From JAZRGE01 sp045644025 (lineage in GTDB: Bacteria; Bacillota; Clostridia; Oscillospirales; Acutalibacteraceae): 10,985 nt of DNA. The notes beneath the pieces were generated by a model. That model saw only the letters and a program-made list of their open reading frames with translations. It was not told where the DNA came from and did not search any database. Shown piece after piece: positions 1-5,668 of this stretch; position 1 is the stretch's first letter, and each line of letters begins with the position of its first letter. Location: positions 1 to 10,985 of the forward strand of contig JAZRGE010000034.1 of assembly GCA_045644025.1 (NCBI GenBank), written 5' to 3'. Made by a program: the position numbers and the translations under genes.

Positions 1-938
1 TTAAGAACATGATTACTGGTGCTGCTCAGATGGACGGCGCTATCCTCGTAATCGCTTCAACAGACGGCCCCATGGCTCAGACAAAGGAACATCTCCTTCT
101 TGCTCGTCAGGTTGGCGTTCCCTACATCATTGTATTCATGAACAAGTGCGACCAGGTTGACGACGAAGAGCTTCTCGAACTCGTTGAAATGGAAATCCGT
201 GAGACACTTAGCGAGTATGAATTCCCCGGTGACGACACACCGATCATCAAGGGTTCAGCTCTTAAGGCTCTTGAGTATGCTGGTGGCGACACAGAAGCTG
301 CTGAGCTTAAGCCCATCTGGGACCTTATGGACGCTGTAGCCTCATACATCCCGACTCCTGATCGTAAGGCTGACCTTCCGTTCATCATGCCTGTTGAAGA
401 CGTTTTCACAATCACAGGTCGTGGTACAGTTGCTACAGGTAGAGTTGAGCGTGGACAGCTCAAGCTTTCAGAAGAAGTTGAAATCGTTGGTCTTACAGAA
501 GAAAAGAGAAAGACTGTTGTTACAGGTATCGAAATGTTCCGTAAGCTCCTCGATTACGCTGAGGCAGGTGACAACATCGGTGCTCTTCTCCGTGGCGTAC
601 AGCGTACCGAGATCGAGCGCGGCCAGGTTCTCTGCAAACCCGGCTCCATCAACCCCCACACCAAGTTCCATGGTCAGGTTTACGTACTGAGCAAGGACGA
701 GGGTGGCCGTCATACTCCCTTCTTCAACAACTATCGTCCCCAGTTCTACTTCAGAACAACCGACGCTACCGGTGTTATCTCTCTGCCCGCTGGTGTAGAG
801 ATGTGTATGCCTGGCGATAACGTAGAGATGGATGTTGAACTCATCACTCCTATCGCTATCGAAGAAGGTCTCCGTTTTGCTATCCGTGAAGGCGGCCGTA
901 CCGTTGGTTCCGGCGTTGTTACCAAGGTTAACGAATAA
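1..938 (+). CDS. tuf: Elongation factor Tu, 5'-truncated by the window edge
   Basis: EF-Tu is the GTPase that delivers aminoacyl-tRNA to the ribosomal A site in the cytoplasm. The reading frame is open from base 3 (Lys-Asn-Met-Ile-Thr-Gly) to the stop at 936-938, giving 311 residues. About 97 N-terminal residues, including the P-loop and the DCPGH element, lie outside the window. The remaining G-domain shows the guanine-specificity motif NKCD (codons near 141-152) and a GSAL element near 256. Domains 2 and 3 follow, with VFTITGRGTVATGRVERG and the C-terminal HTPFFNNYRPQFYFRTTD and GGRTVGSGVVTKV motifs. The codons favour CTT/CTC, CGT and GGT more than those of the neighbours, as expected for a very highly expressed gene. 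The C-terminus is complete and a strong terminator follows. The first bases are coding, so the ATG at base 9 is internal and not the start. Confidence 0.98.
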   Translation, partial: KNMITGAAQMDGAILVIASTDGPMAQTKEHLLLARQVGVPYIIVFMNKCDQVDDEELLELVEMEIRETLSEYEFPGDDTPIIKGSALKALEYAGGDTEAAELKPIWDLMDAVASYIPTPDRKADLPFIMPVEDVFTITGRGTVATGRVERGQLKLSEEVEIVGLTEEKRKTVVTGIEMFRKLLDYAEAGDNIGALLRGVQRTEIERGQVLCKPGSINPHTKFHGQVYVLSKDEGGRHTPFFNNYRPQFYFRTTDATGVISLPAGVEMCMPGDNVEMDVELITPIAIEEGLRFAIREGGRTVGSGVVTKVNE

Positions 939-972
939 TCTTGCGCTTTAGCAAACGAAACTAAGCACAATA

Positions 973-1007
973 AAGCCGCTGAGGATTTCCTCAGCGGCTT
1001 GTGTTTT
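973..1007 (+). terminator. Rho-independent terminator of tuf
   Basis: A perfect 12-bp inverted repeat (973-984 with 989-1000, loop ATTT) starts 35 bases after the tuf stop and is followed by a T-rich run (GTGTTTT). In the opposite direction the tail is TTTATTG, so it may also end weak transcription from the XRE gene, which stops at 1025 and has no other visible terminator. Confidence 0.9.
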
Positions 1008-1024
1008 CAAAAAATAATAGTTTT

Positions 1025-1435
1025 TTATTTTGTTGCTTTCTCGCAGGCTCTCACATAATCCTGCACTTTCTTCTTCAGATCCTGGGGCAGGGATTGATAT
1101 CTTGCAAGCAGCAATTTTTCATCCCCCGAAAGTTTCTCATCGGGTTCCGAGGATTTTGTGCGATAGGCAGGGGGATCCTGATGGAAGGCAATGCGATCAC
1201 TGCCGGATGTGCTCCTGGTGCGATAAGGATTATCTACTAATTCGTCCACAGTGGTGCCAAAAAGCTGAGCCAACTTGCGGAGAATGCCCATAGGCGGAGT
1301 GGTTGAGCGCTCGTAATAAGCATAGGTAGATCGATTTATGCCCAGAGCCTCTGCTATCTCACTTTGGGTAAGGTTCTTTTCCTTGCGATAGGTAATGAGT
1401 TTTTCTGCCAGTGAACTTCTTGTGTTTTTGTCCAT
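1025..1435 (-). CDS. XRE-family helix-turn-helix transcriptional regulator
   Basis: This is a small DNA-binding regulator of 136 residues. Residues about 10-66 form a classic Cro/CI-type HTH (LITYRKEKNLTQSEIAEALG, then INRSTYAYYERSTTPP and LAQLFGTTVDELV). A variable polar linker (about 70-100) leads to a helical C-terminal segment (about 101-132, beginning LSGDEKLLLARYQSLP). That type of tail is common in clostridial XRE regulators and may be a dimerisation helix. I chose the ATG at 1435 because a GGAG site lies 6 bases upstream. The in-frame TTG at 1447 overlaps this GGAG and is the less likely start. The gene is head to head with tRNA-Thr, and its 5' flank contains the tRNA promoter. The target genes are unknown. 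Self-regulation is common in the family but not shown here. Confidence 0.9.
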   Translation of the reverse strand: MDKNTRSSLAEKLITYRKEKNLTQSEIAEALGINRSTYAYYERSTTPPMGILRKLAQLFGTTVDELVDNPYRTRSTSGSDRIAFHQDPPAYRTKSSEPDEKLSGDEKLLLARYQSLPQDLKKKVQDYVRACEKATK

Positions 1436-1457
1436 AGATGGCTCCAATCCAAAGGTC

Positions 1458-1486
1458 TTGACTTAAAACCTATTTTTTGTTATAAT
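1458..1486 (+). promoter_or_regulatory. Sigma-A promoter of the tRNA-Thr gene
   Basis: TTGACT (1458-1463) and a perfect TATAAT (1481-1486) are separated by 17 bases. The expected transcription start is near 1493, about 9 bases before the tRNA 5' end. The promoter lies in the short gap between the tRNA and the divergent XRE gene, so transcription starting there or upstream of XRE could interfere. Confidence 0.85.
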
Positions 1487-1501
1487 CTTGCAGTAATGAT
1501 T

Positions 1502-1577
1502 GCTGGAGTGGCTCAGTTGGTAGAGCAGCTGATTCGTAATCAGCAGGTCGTGGGTTCGAGTCCCATCTTCAGCTCCA
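1502..1577 (+). tRNA. tRNA-Thr (anticodon CGU, decodes ACG)
   Basis: A complete 76-nt cloverleaf can be folded. The acceptor stem is 1502-1508 with 1567-1573 (one G-U pair). The D-arm stem is GCTC/GAGC. The anticodon stem is 1528-1532 with 1540-1544, with loop TTCGTAA and anticodon CGT at 1535-1537. The variable loop is 5 nt and the T-arm is GTGGG/CCCAT with loop TTCGAGT. CCA is encoded at 1575-1577. The anticodon assigns it to threonine. Confidence 0.96.
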
Positions 1578-1604
1578 AAGCCTCGCTTTTGCGGGGCTTT
1601 TTTA
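1577..1604 (+). terminator. Rho-independent terminator of tRNA-Thr
   Basis: A 10-bp stem with one G-T pair (1577-1586 with 1591-1600, TTTT loop) begins at the CCA end and is followed by a T-run (1598-1603). It ends just before the stop codon of the convergent DUF4364 gene. On the other strand it lacks a U-tract, so that gene may read through antisense to the tRNA. Confidence 0.88.
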
Positions 1605-1605
1605 T

Positions 1606-2166
1606 TTACATTTCGTAGTTTGTCATCAGTTGTGTGGTTTTGATATAGATCTCAACAGCGTTTTCCAAAAAATGCTCGCGCACTCTATATGCCTCTTCCT
1701 TGCTGGGAAGTTGCAGTCTCAATGTCATCAGCTCGGTTTCGCCTTCCATAAAAGAGCAGGAGATCATATAGCCTGCATCCACTTTTTCAATATTTATTTT
1801 GGTCTCTTTTTCAATTTTGTGGCGCGAAAGCATCTTTTCAACAGCTTCCAGCGACCTTGTTCTGGTGGAGAGAGCAATAGTTCTGTGAAGAGCGGCGGAG
1901 ATCTCTTTGCCGCTTTCGCTGATGCGATACATTTCTTCGCCGTCTTTATCTTCTCTTATAAGATGGCCGATGGAATTGAGCTGCTGAATAGCATCGCCTA
2001 TTTCAAAGAAATTAGCAATACCTTCGAAGTGCAGGGTCTCCTTTATCTGCCTTTCGGGAATCGGCTTATCCATGCAGGCAAAAAGATAGCATATAAGAAT
2101 TTTAATTTCATCTCGGCTTATAAGTCCGCCGGGCTTTACGCCTGCCGAAAAAGCATCGTATTCCAT
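1606..2166 (-). CDS. DUF4364 family winged-helix protein
   Basis: This is a 186-residue protein whose layout matches DUF4364, a family of uncharacterised proteins largely confined to Clostridia. Residues about 15-95 resemble a winged helix: ISRDEIKILICYLFACMDKP, helix-rich 36-70, then a wing near 70-85 with MYRISESGKEI, typical of PadR/MarR-like folds. Residues about 115-183 form an alternating strand region (TKINIEKVDAGYMISCSF, LMTLRLQLPSKEEA) ending in a helix. That part could be a ligand-binding or dimerisation domain. The ATG at 2166 has AAGGA upstream. The gene follows the flavoprotein by only 12 bases on the same strand, so they are probably co-transcribed. DNA binding is inferred from the fold. 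I assigned the family from memory of its pattern. Confidence 0.8.
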   Translation of the reverse strand: MEYDAFSAGVKPGGLISRDEIKILICYLFACMDKPIPERQIKETLHFEGIANFFEIGDAIQQLNSIGHLIREDKDGEEMYRISESGKEISAALHRTIALSTRTRSLEAVEKMLSRHKIEKETKINIEKVDAGYMISCSFMEGETELMTLRLQLPSKEEAYRVREHFLENAVEIYIKTTQLMTNYEM

Positions 2167-2178
2167 AAATTCACATCC

Positions 2179-2709
2179 TTATTTGAAAATGGGGATTTCT
2201 TTGGGCGGTGGAGCGTTGTGATCCGTTCCGGCCCATATGCAGCTGCCTATAAGCGTAGTGGATGTTACCGAAAAAATAGGCAGCAGAATATCAAGTATGT
2301 TATCGGTTTTATCCAAAGGGGAACCACAGGTGAGAAGCACTGCGGCTTGCTTGGGTGCGGCTAAATCTCTTTCCCCGCGAGAAAATCTGGCACTGTAGTA
2401 AATCTGGTTTCTATCTGCCAAAGCTTTTAGCGGAGCAGGCAGGCTGCCGTTGTAAATAGGGGTGGCTATCACTAGGCGGCTGCATTGCCGAAACACCCTG
2501 CCGAATTCCTTAAGATCGGGCTGAGAGCAGGTGAATTCGTTCTCGCATTTGTTGCAGCCGATGCAAGGCAGGGGCATTTCCTTGAAGCAATCAAAAAGAT
2601 AATAGTTTTCAATGCGGTTTTCCTTAAGGAAACGGCTAAGCAGCTGGGAAGTGAAACCGTTTTTATGGGGGGACGCAAAAACAACCAGAGTTTCGCAAAC
2701 TTCAGGCAC
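2179..2709 (-). CDS. Flavodoxin-fold NAD(P)H oxidoreductase, iron-sulfur flavoprotein-like
   Basis: This is probably an FMN-binding redox protein of the NADPH-dependent FMN reductase/flavodoxin-like group, 176 residues. The N-terminal strand and phosphate loop read LVVFASPHKNGFTSQLL (about 8-24). The conserved flavin-side motif ATPIYNGSLPAPLKALADR lies at 82-100. Four cysteines at 49, 52, 55 and 61 form CxxCxxCx5C, which fits the compact cysteine motif of iron-sulfur flavoproteins that bind a 4Fe-4S cluster. Some relatives keep similar cysteines without a proven cluster. I chose the GTG at 2709 because GGAGGGG lies 5-7 bases upstream. The longer in-frame ATG at 2727 would put that site inside the coding region. 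Electron donor and acceptor are unknown. It is the first gene of a likely operon with the DUF4364 gene. Confidence 0.85.
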   Translation of the reverse strand: MPEVCETLVVFASPHKNGFTSQLLSRFLKENRIENYYLFDCFKEMPLPCIGCNKCENEFTCSQPDLKEFGRVFRQCSRLVIATPIYNGSLPAPLKALADRNQIYYSARFSRGERDLAAPKQAAVLLTCGSPLDKTDNILDILLPIFSVTSTTLIGSCIWAGTDHNAPPPKEIPIFK

Positions 2710-2742
2710 ATTATCCCCTCCAAACATAAAAACCTATGTTAA

Positions 2743-2771
2743 ATTATAATATACATTTTCGCTATTTGCAA
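2743..2771 (-). promoter_or_regulatory. Sigma-A promoter of the flavoprotein-DUF4364 operon
   Basis: Read on the minus strand, TTGCAA (2766-2771) and TATAAT (2743-2748) are 17 bases apart. The leader to the GTG start is about 30 bases and contains GGAGGGG. Confidence 0.75.
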
Positions 2772-2787
2772 GTGTCTAAATAATACC

Positions 2788-2816
2788 TTGAAAAAACCTG
2801 CGAAATAGATTATAAT
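2788..2816 (+). promoter_or_regulatory. Sigma-A promoter of the coiled-coil gene
   Basis: TTGAAA (2788-2793) and a perfect TATAAT (2811-2816) are separated by 17 bases. It is back to back with the flavoprotein promoter: the two -35 boxes are only 16 bases apart. Confidence 0.8.
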
Positions 2817-2851
2817 CAGCATAAGAACTTTTAAGAAACGGGTGTGTTGGC

Positions 2852-3511
2852 TTGAGAAAGAAAGATGCACTGAAAAGAATAGAAGAACTGGAAAAAGAGC
2901 TTTCGGAATGTGGTAATCGCTTAAATACGTTGGGTGTGCAATATGAAAAGATGCTCACGGATTATAAGGTGTGCTATTCCGCGTTGGAGGCATCCCAGAA
3001 GCGCATAAAGGAGCTTTCGGAAGAAAACGAAGCTCTTGCCTCCCAGGCCGATATTTTAAGAAGCAATAATGCCAAGCTTTGCGAGCAGAACGAAGATTAT
3101 CGTGCTGCGGCCGAAGTGGTGCAATCTGCCGAGGAGCAGGAGGTAGCCGAAGAAGCAACTGCCCAAGATGCCCCTTCAAATATAGAGGATTCCAAGGCTA
3201 ATATTGCAGCAACAAAGGCCACAGCAGGGCAACGGGAAGTAAAATTATCCGAAATAGAGAAGTTTGGTTCGGGTGTTATAGGAAACGTGGTGGTAGAAGC
3301 CACAAGGATCATCGGCAAGCTTTCGGGCAAGGCCACGCCTAATGCCAAGGATACTCTCACCCTTGTGCTTGGCCGCACGGAAGTGCTCAAATCCGAGGTG
3401 CTGGCAATTGTGAAGGCCGAAGATCTGGATGATGAGCAGAAAATGCAGCGCATAAACGATTGCAAGGCCCAGGCTATGGAATACCTTGCCAGCGTGGATG
3501 CCCAGGAATAA
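2852..3511 (+). CDS. Unrecognised coiled-coil protein
   Basis: I do not recognise a named family for this 219-residue protein. Residues 1-95 are strongly heptad-like and charged (ALKRIEELEKELSE, then EASQKRIKELSEENEALASQ), consistent with a long parallel coiled coil. Residues about 93-128 form a low-complexity Glu/Ala/Thr linker. Residues about 129-215 look like a separate helical domain (SGVIGNVVVEATRIIGKLSG, DTLTLVLGRTEVLKSEVLAI, MQRINDCKAQAMEYLA). There is no signal peptide or membrane segment, so it is probably cytoplasmic. The start is taken as TTG at 2852, with only a weak purine-rich site upstream. No in-frame ATG or GTG fits better, since the nearby ATG at 2865 is out of frame. The gene has its own promoter and terminator, so it is a single-gene unit. 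A scaffold or DivIVA-like organiser role is possible but unsupported. Confidence 0.8.
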   Translation: MRKKDALKRIEELEKELSECGNRLNTLGVQYEKMLTDYKVCYSALEASQKRIKELSEENEALASQADILRSNNAKLCEQNEDYRAAAEVVQSAEEQEVAEEATAQDAPSNIEDSKANIAATKATAGQREVKLSEIEKFGSGVIGNVVVEATRIIGKLSGKATPNAKDTLTLVLGRTEVLKSEVLAIVKAEDLDDEQKMQRINDCKAQAMEYLASVDAQE

Positions 3512-3538
3512 AAAAAGAGCCCATTGGGCTCTTTTTTT
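3512..3538. terminator. Bidirectional terminator between the coiled-coil gene and luxS
   Basis: GAGCCC (3517-3522) pairs with GGGCTC (3526-3531) around an ATT loop. The stem is flanked by a run of A on the left and seven T on the right, so it works as a rho-independent terminator on both strands. The stop codons of both convergent genes touch its A/T tracts. Confidence 0.9.
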
Positions 3539-4016
3539 ATTCCGGATAATTCATATTTTCTTCGGTTGGGTTTTGCATTGTGGCGGTGCAAAACTGCCTT
3601 GCCAAGGCCTTGGCACCGCCCAGACACATATCGGAATAAATTCCGCATCCCACGGGCGAAGCACCGGGAATAGGGCCGCTGAAATCAGCAACAAAGCGGA
3701 ACATATCGGCGATAATCTGCCAAACATCCTTGGGGCAAAGCCTGCCTTCTGCCACAAGATAAAAACCTGTGCGGCAGCCCATGGGGCCGAAATACACCAC
3801 TTTTTGGCCGAAATCGGGAAGATTGCGAAGATAGGTGGCGCCGATGTGCTCAATCGTGTGGGCCACGCCGGTAGTCATAACATCGTCTATATTAGGTGTG
3901 AGCAGGCGGATATCAAAGGTGGTGATATCGGTGCTGCCAAAATTCTGCCGCAGAGAAACGTAAACTCCGGGCAGCAGCCTTGTGTGATCTATTTTGAAGC
4001 TTTCGATTTTGTTCAT
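3537..4016 (-). CDS. luxS: S-ribosylhomocysteine lyase (autoinducer-2 synthesis)
   Basis: LuxS cleaves S-ribosylhomocysteine to homocysteine and DPD, the precursor of autoinducer-2, in the activated methyl cycle of the cytoplasm. The 159 residues match the family length. The zinc-site motif HTIEH is at 53-57 (His53 and His57 as ligands, Glu56 as catalytic base). The catalytic cysteine lies in FGPMGCRTGFY (Cys81), and the third zinc ligand is Cys124 in GCGIYSDM. The segment after Cys124 differs from the common CGNYLDH-type sequence, but all catalytic residues are present. The ATG at 4016 has GGAGG 7 bases upstream and a consensus promoter. No MTA/SAH nucleosidase gene is nearby, so its substrate must be made by a gene elsewhere. 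It is divergent from birA-bioY. Confidence 0.97.
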   Translation of the reverse strand: MNKIESFKIDHTRLLPGVYVSLRQNFGSTDITTFDIRLLTPNIDDVMTTGVAHTIEHIGATYLRNLPDFGQKVVYFGPMGCRTGFYLVAEGRLCPKDVWQIIADMFRFVADFSGPIPGASPVGCGIYSDMCLGGAKALARQFCTATMQNPTEENMNYPE

Positions 4017-4041
4017 TTCATCGCCTCCGTTGGCAGTATAT

Positions 4042-4070
4042 ATAGTAGCTTAATTAACGCGGGTTGTCAA
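4042..4070 (-). promoter_or_regulatory. Sigma-A promoter of luxS
   Basis: On the minus strand a perfect TTGACA (4065-4070) is followed after 17 bases by TACTAT (4042-4047). The leader to the ATG is short. The -35 box is 6 bases from the nearest arm of the BirA operator. Confidence 0.82.
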
Positions 4071-4076
4071 GCCACG

Positions 4077-4112
4077 ATTGTAAACCAAAAGATATAAATA
4101 TTGGTTTACAAT
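4077..4112. promoter_or_regulatory. BirA (biotin repressor) operator
   Basis: A perfect 12-bp inverted repeat, 4077-4088 (ATTGTAAACCAA) and 4101-4112 (TTGGTTTACAAT), has a 12-base AT-rich centre. It contains the core TTGTAAACC-N16-GGTTTACAA, close to the known Firmicute BirA box pattern of TTGTtAACC and GGTTtACAA arms with about 14-15 bases between. Its right arm covers the -35 box of birA, so biotinyl-AMP-bound BirA should block birA-bioY transcription. The position directly before birA strongly supports the call. Confidence 0.92.
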
Positions 4113-4133
4113 GCCTGCGAATAGTGATATAAT
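4105..4133 (+). promoter_or_regulatory. Sigma-A promoter of birA-bioY
   Basis: TTTACA (4105-4110) and TATAAT (4128-4133) are separated by 17 bases. The -35 hexamer lies wholly within the right arm of the BirA operator, a direct layout for repression. The leader to the birA ATG is about 15 bases and carries GAGG. Confidence 0.85.
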
Positions 4134-4154
4134 AAAGCAAACGAGGTGTTTTTT

Positions 4155-5129
4155 ATGGATAGCAAGGCTGAAGTGATTAAGATACTCACCGAAAATTCCG
4201 GAAGATCCATTTCGGGGGAATATATTGCAGGCAAACTGGGCATAAGTCGTGCTGCGGTTTGCAAGGCTGTGTCTTCCCTTAAAAGGGAGGGATATAATAT
4301 CAGCTCGGCTACCAACAGGGGATATATGCTCCTTGTTTCCGATAGATTAGACCCTGCTGCAATTGAGAAAATGGCAGGAGAAGGAATAGCGGTGGAATAT
4401 TTTGAGGAGACCGAATCCACCAACGACATTGCTCGAACTCGGGCGGCGGAAGGTGCTGCAGAAGGCACCGTGATCCTGGCTGCTTCGCAGAGCCGTGGCA
4501 GGGGGCGCAAAGGTAGAAATTTTGCTTCTCCCAAGGGCGGCGGAATCTATTTAAGCATTGTACTCCGCCCCGATATAAATGCTGAAAAATCGCTGTTTAT
4601 CACAGTGGCTGCAGCGGTGGCGGCGGCTCGTGCCATCCAGCAGGCGGCAGGGGAGAAAGCTTACGTTAAATGGGTGAACGATGTTTATTGCCGTGGCAAA
4701 AAAGTTTGCGGCATACTCACCGAAGCCTCGGTTAATATGGAAACATATATGCTGGATTACGCCGTAGTCGGCGTGGGAATAAACGTCTATCCACCCGAAG
4801 GCGGTTTCCCCGATGAGATAAAGGATATTGCAGGGGCTGTGTGCACGGGTGAAAAGGCCGAGAATCTGCGCAACAGCATTGCGGCGCAGTTTATCAGAGA
4901 ATTTATGCAGCTCTATAAAAATGCAGACACAGCCCAATTTATGGAAGAATATCGTTGGAGAAGCAATATTTTGGGCAAGGAAATCACTGTCTGGCAGGGC
5001 AACAATGTCTATACAGCTTTTGCCGAGGATATCGATGAAGCAGGCGGCCTTGTGGTGCGCACCGATGATGGGCAACGTCACACCTTGCAAAGCGGTGAGA
5101 TCACCATAAGGAGCAAGGAAAATGAATAG
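4155..5129 (+). CDS. birA: Biotin operon repressor / biotin-protein ligase
   Basis: This bifunctional protein makes biotinyl-5'-AMP, transfers biotin to carboxylase carrier domains, and represses biotin genes when loaded. It has 324 residues. An N-terminal winged helix (about 1-62; ISGEYIAGKLGISRAAVCKAVSSLKREGY) marks it as a class II, DNA-binding enzyme. The ligase domain shows ESTND (87-91), the biotinyl-AMP loop SRGRGRKGR (113-121), KWVND (172-176, with Val where Pro is usual) and GKKVCGILTE (181-190). A C-terminal SH3-like domain (about 272-320) ends the protein. The ATG at 4155 follows GAGG by 8 bases. The GTG at 4146 overlaps that site and is rejected as the start. The gene overlaps bioY by 8 bases and is preceded by a BirA operator. 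Confidence 0.97.
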   Translation: MDSKAEVIKILTENSGRSISGEYIAGKLGISRAAVCKAVSSLKREGYNISSATNRGYMLLVSDRLDPAAIEKMAGEGIAVEYFEETESTNDIARTRAAEGAAEGTVILAASQSRGRGRKGRNFASPKGGGIYLSIVLRPDINAEKSLFITVAAAVAAARAIQQAAGEKAYVKWVNDVYCRGKKVCGILTEASVNMETYMLDYAVVGVGINVYPPEGGFPDEIKDIAGAVCTGEKAENLRNSIAAQFIREFMQLYKNADTAQFMEEYRWRSNILGKEITVWQGNNVYTAFAEDIDEAGGLVVRTDDGQRHTLQSGEITIRSKENE

Positions 5130-5631
5130 AAAAATAAACGTGCGCGCTTTGGCTCTCACAGGGCTTATGGCGGCCTTTGCGGCGATTGTATCGGTTGTGA
5201 GCATACCCACACCGTTTGGCTTTCCCATCACGTTTCAGGTGTTGGCGGTGGCTATTTGCGGCTTCCTTTTGGGAAGCAAAAGGGGCACGATCGCGGTGGG
5301 CATCTTTCTGTTGCTGGGTGCTATAGGGCTTCCTGTCTTTTCGCTTTTCAGGGGCGGATTCGGCCATTTCTTTTCCCCCACGGGAGGCTTTTTGTGGAGT
5401 TTTCCAATTCTTGCCTGGCTTTGCGGCAAGGGGCAAAGGAATATATTATGGGGTTATCTTGGCTTGATATTAAACTATCTTGCAGGCGGCCTGCAATTAG
5501 CCCTTGCCACAAATATTTGTGCTGCGTTGCTTTTATTGCCATGCCTTGCCAAGGATGGCCTGCTTATCTTTTTTGCGGCTTATTTGGCCAAAAGAGTGGC
5601 CCGTTTTGTTGACATTGAGAAATCAATGTGA
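5122..5631 (+). CDS. bioY: Biotin transporter BioY (ECF substrate-binding component)
   Basis: BioY is the membrane S component that captures biotin for an energy-coupling factor transporter. The 169 residues contain about six hydrophobic segments (roughly 8-28, 35-53, 57-75, 88-104, 110-132, 134-160). Family motifs include PITFQVLAVAICGFLLG (about 35-51), the glycine-rich loop GLPVFSLFRGGFGHFF, then PTGGFLWSF (69-94) and a C-terminal KDGLLIFFAAYLAK. The start lies inside the end of birA, with AAGGAG 8 bases upstream of the ATG, so the two are translationally and transcriptionally linked and share BirA control. No EcfA/EcfT genes are in the window, so it probably shares a housekeeping ECF module. 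This suggests that biotin is scavenged. No biotin synthesis gene is visible here. Confidence 0.96.
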   Translation: MNRKINVRALALTGLMAAFAAIVSVVSIPTPFGFPITFQVLAVAICGFLLGSKRGTIAVGIFLLLGAIGLPVFSLFRGGFGHFFSPTGGFLWSFPILAWLCGKGQRNILWGYLGLILNYLAGGLQLALATNICAALLLLPCLAKDGLLIFFAAYLAKRVARFVDIEKSM

Positions 5632-5637
5632 TATTGT
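5609..5637 (+). promoter_or_regulatory. Putative promoter of the SGNH hydrolase, with embedded inverted repeat
   Basis: TTGACA (5609-5614) and TATTGT (5632-5637) are 17 bases apart, inside and just after the end of bioY. A perfect 7-bp inverted repeat, ACATTGA/TCAATGT (5612-5618 and 5623-5629, GAAA loop), lies between and over the -35 box. It lacks a T-run, so it is not an ordinary terminator. It could be an operator or an RNA hairpin. Confidence 0.55.
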
Positions 5638-5668
5638 AAAATCAAATCTCCCGAAAAAGGTGATATTA

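Noticed and set aside
1500..1605. tRNA next to an XRE gene as the remains of an integrated element
   Set aside because: I see no integrase, direct repeat of the tRNA 3' end, or foreign genes nearby. The neighbours are core genes.
1630..2364. A 244-codon open frame on the plus strand opposite the DUF4364 and flavoprotein genes
   Set aside because: It spans the ends of two well-supported genes, has no start signal, and its translation is rich in His/Phe/Ile with no recognisable family.
3512..3538. Possible small RNA at the GC hairpin between two genes
   Set aside because: The A-run, short stem and T-run explain it fully as a bidirectional terminator. No promoter serves it separately.
4017..4154. 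Riboswitch (SAM or SAH type) before luxS or birA
   Set aside because: The leaders are too short (under about 30 bases), and the operator and promoters account for the sequence.
4551..5231. A 226-codon minus-strand open frame opposite birA
   Set aside because: birA is certain on the plus strand, and the antisense frame shows no motif or start signal.
5634..5641. TTGTAAAA near the SGNH start, resembling a BirA half-site
   Set aside because: No inverted partner (GGTTTACAA-like) follows at the right distance, and it overlaps the likely -10 box.
5504..5668. N-terminal extension of the SGNH hydrolase frame into bioY (55 more codons)
   Set aside because: The ATG at 5669 has a good ribosome binding site, the extension lies wholly inside bioY, and it does not resemble part of the hydrolase.
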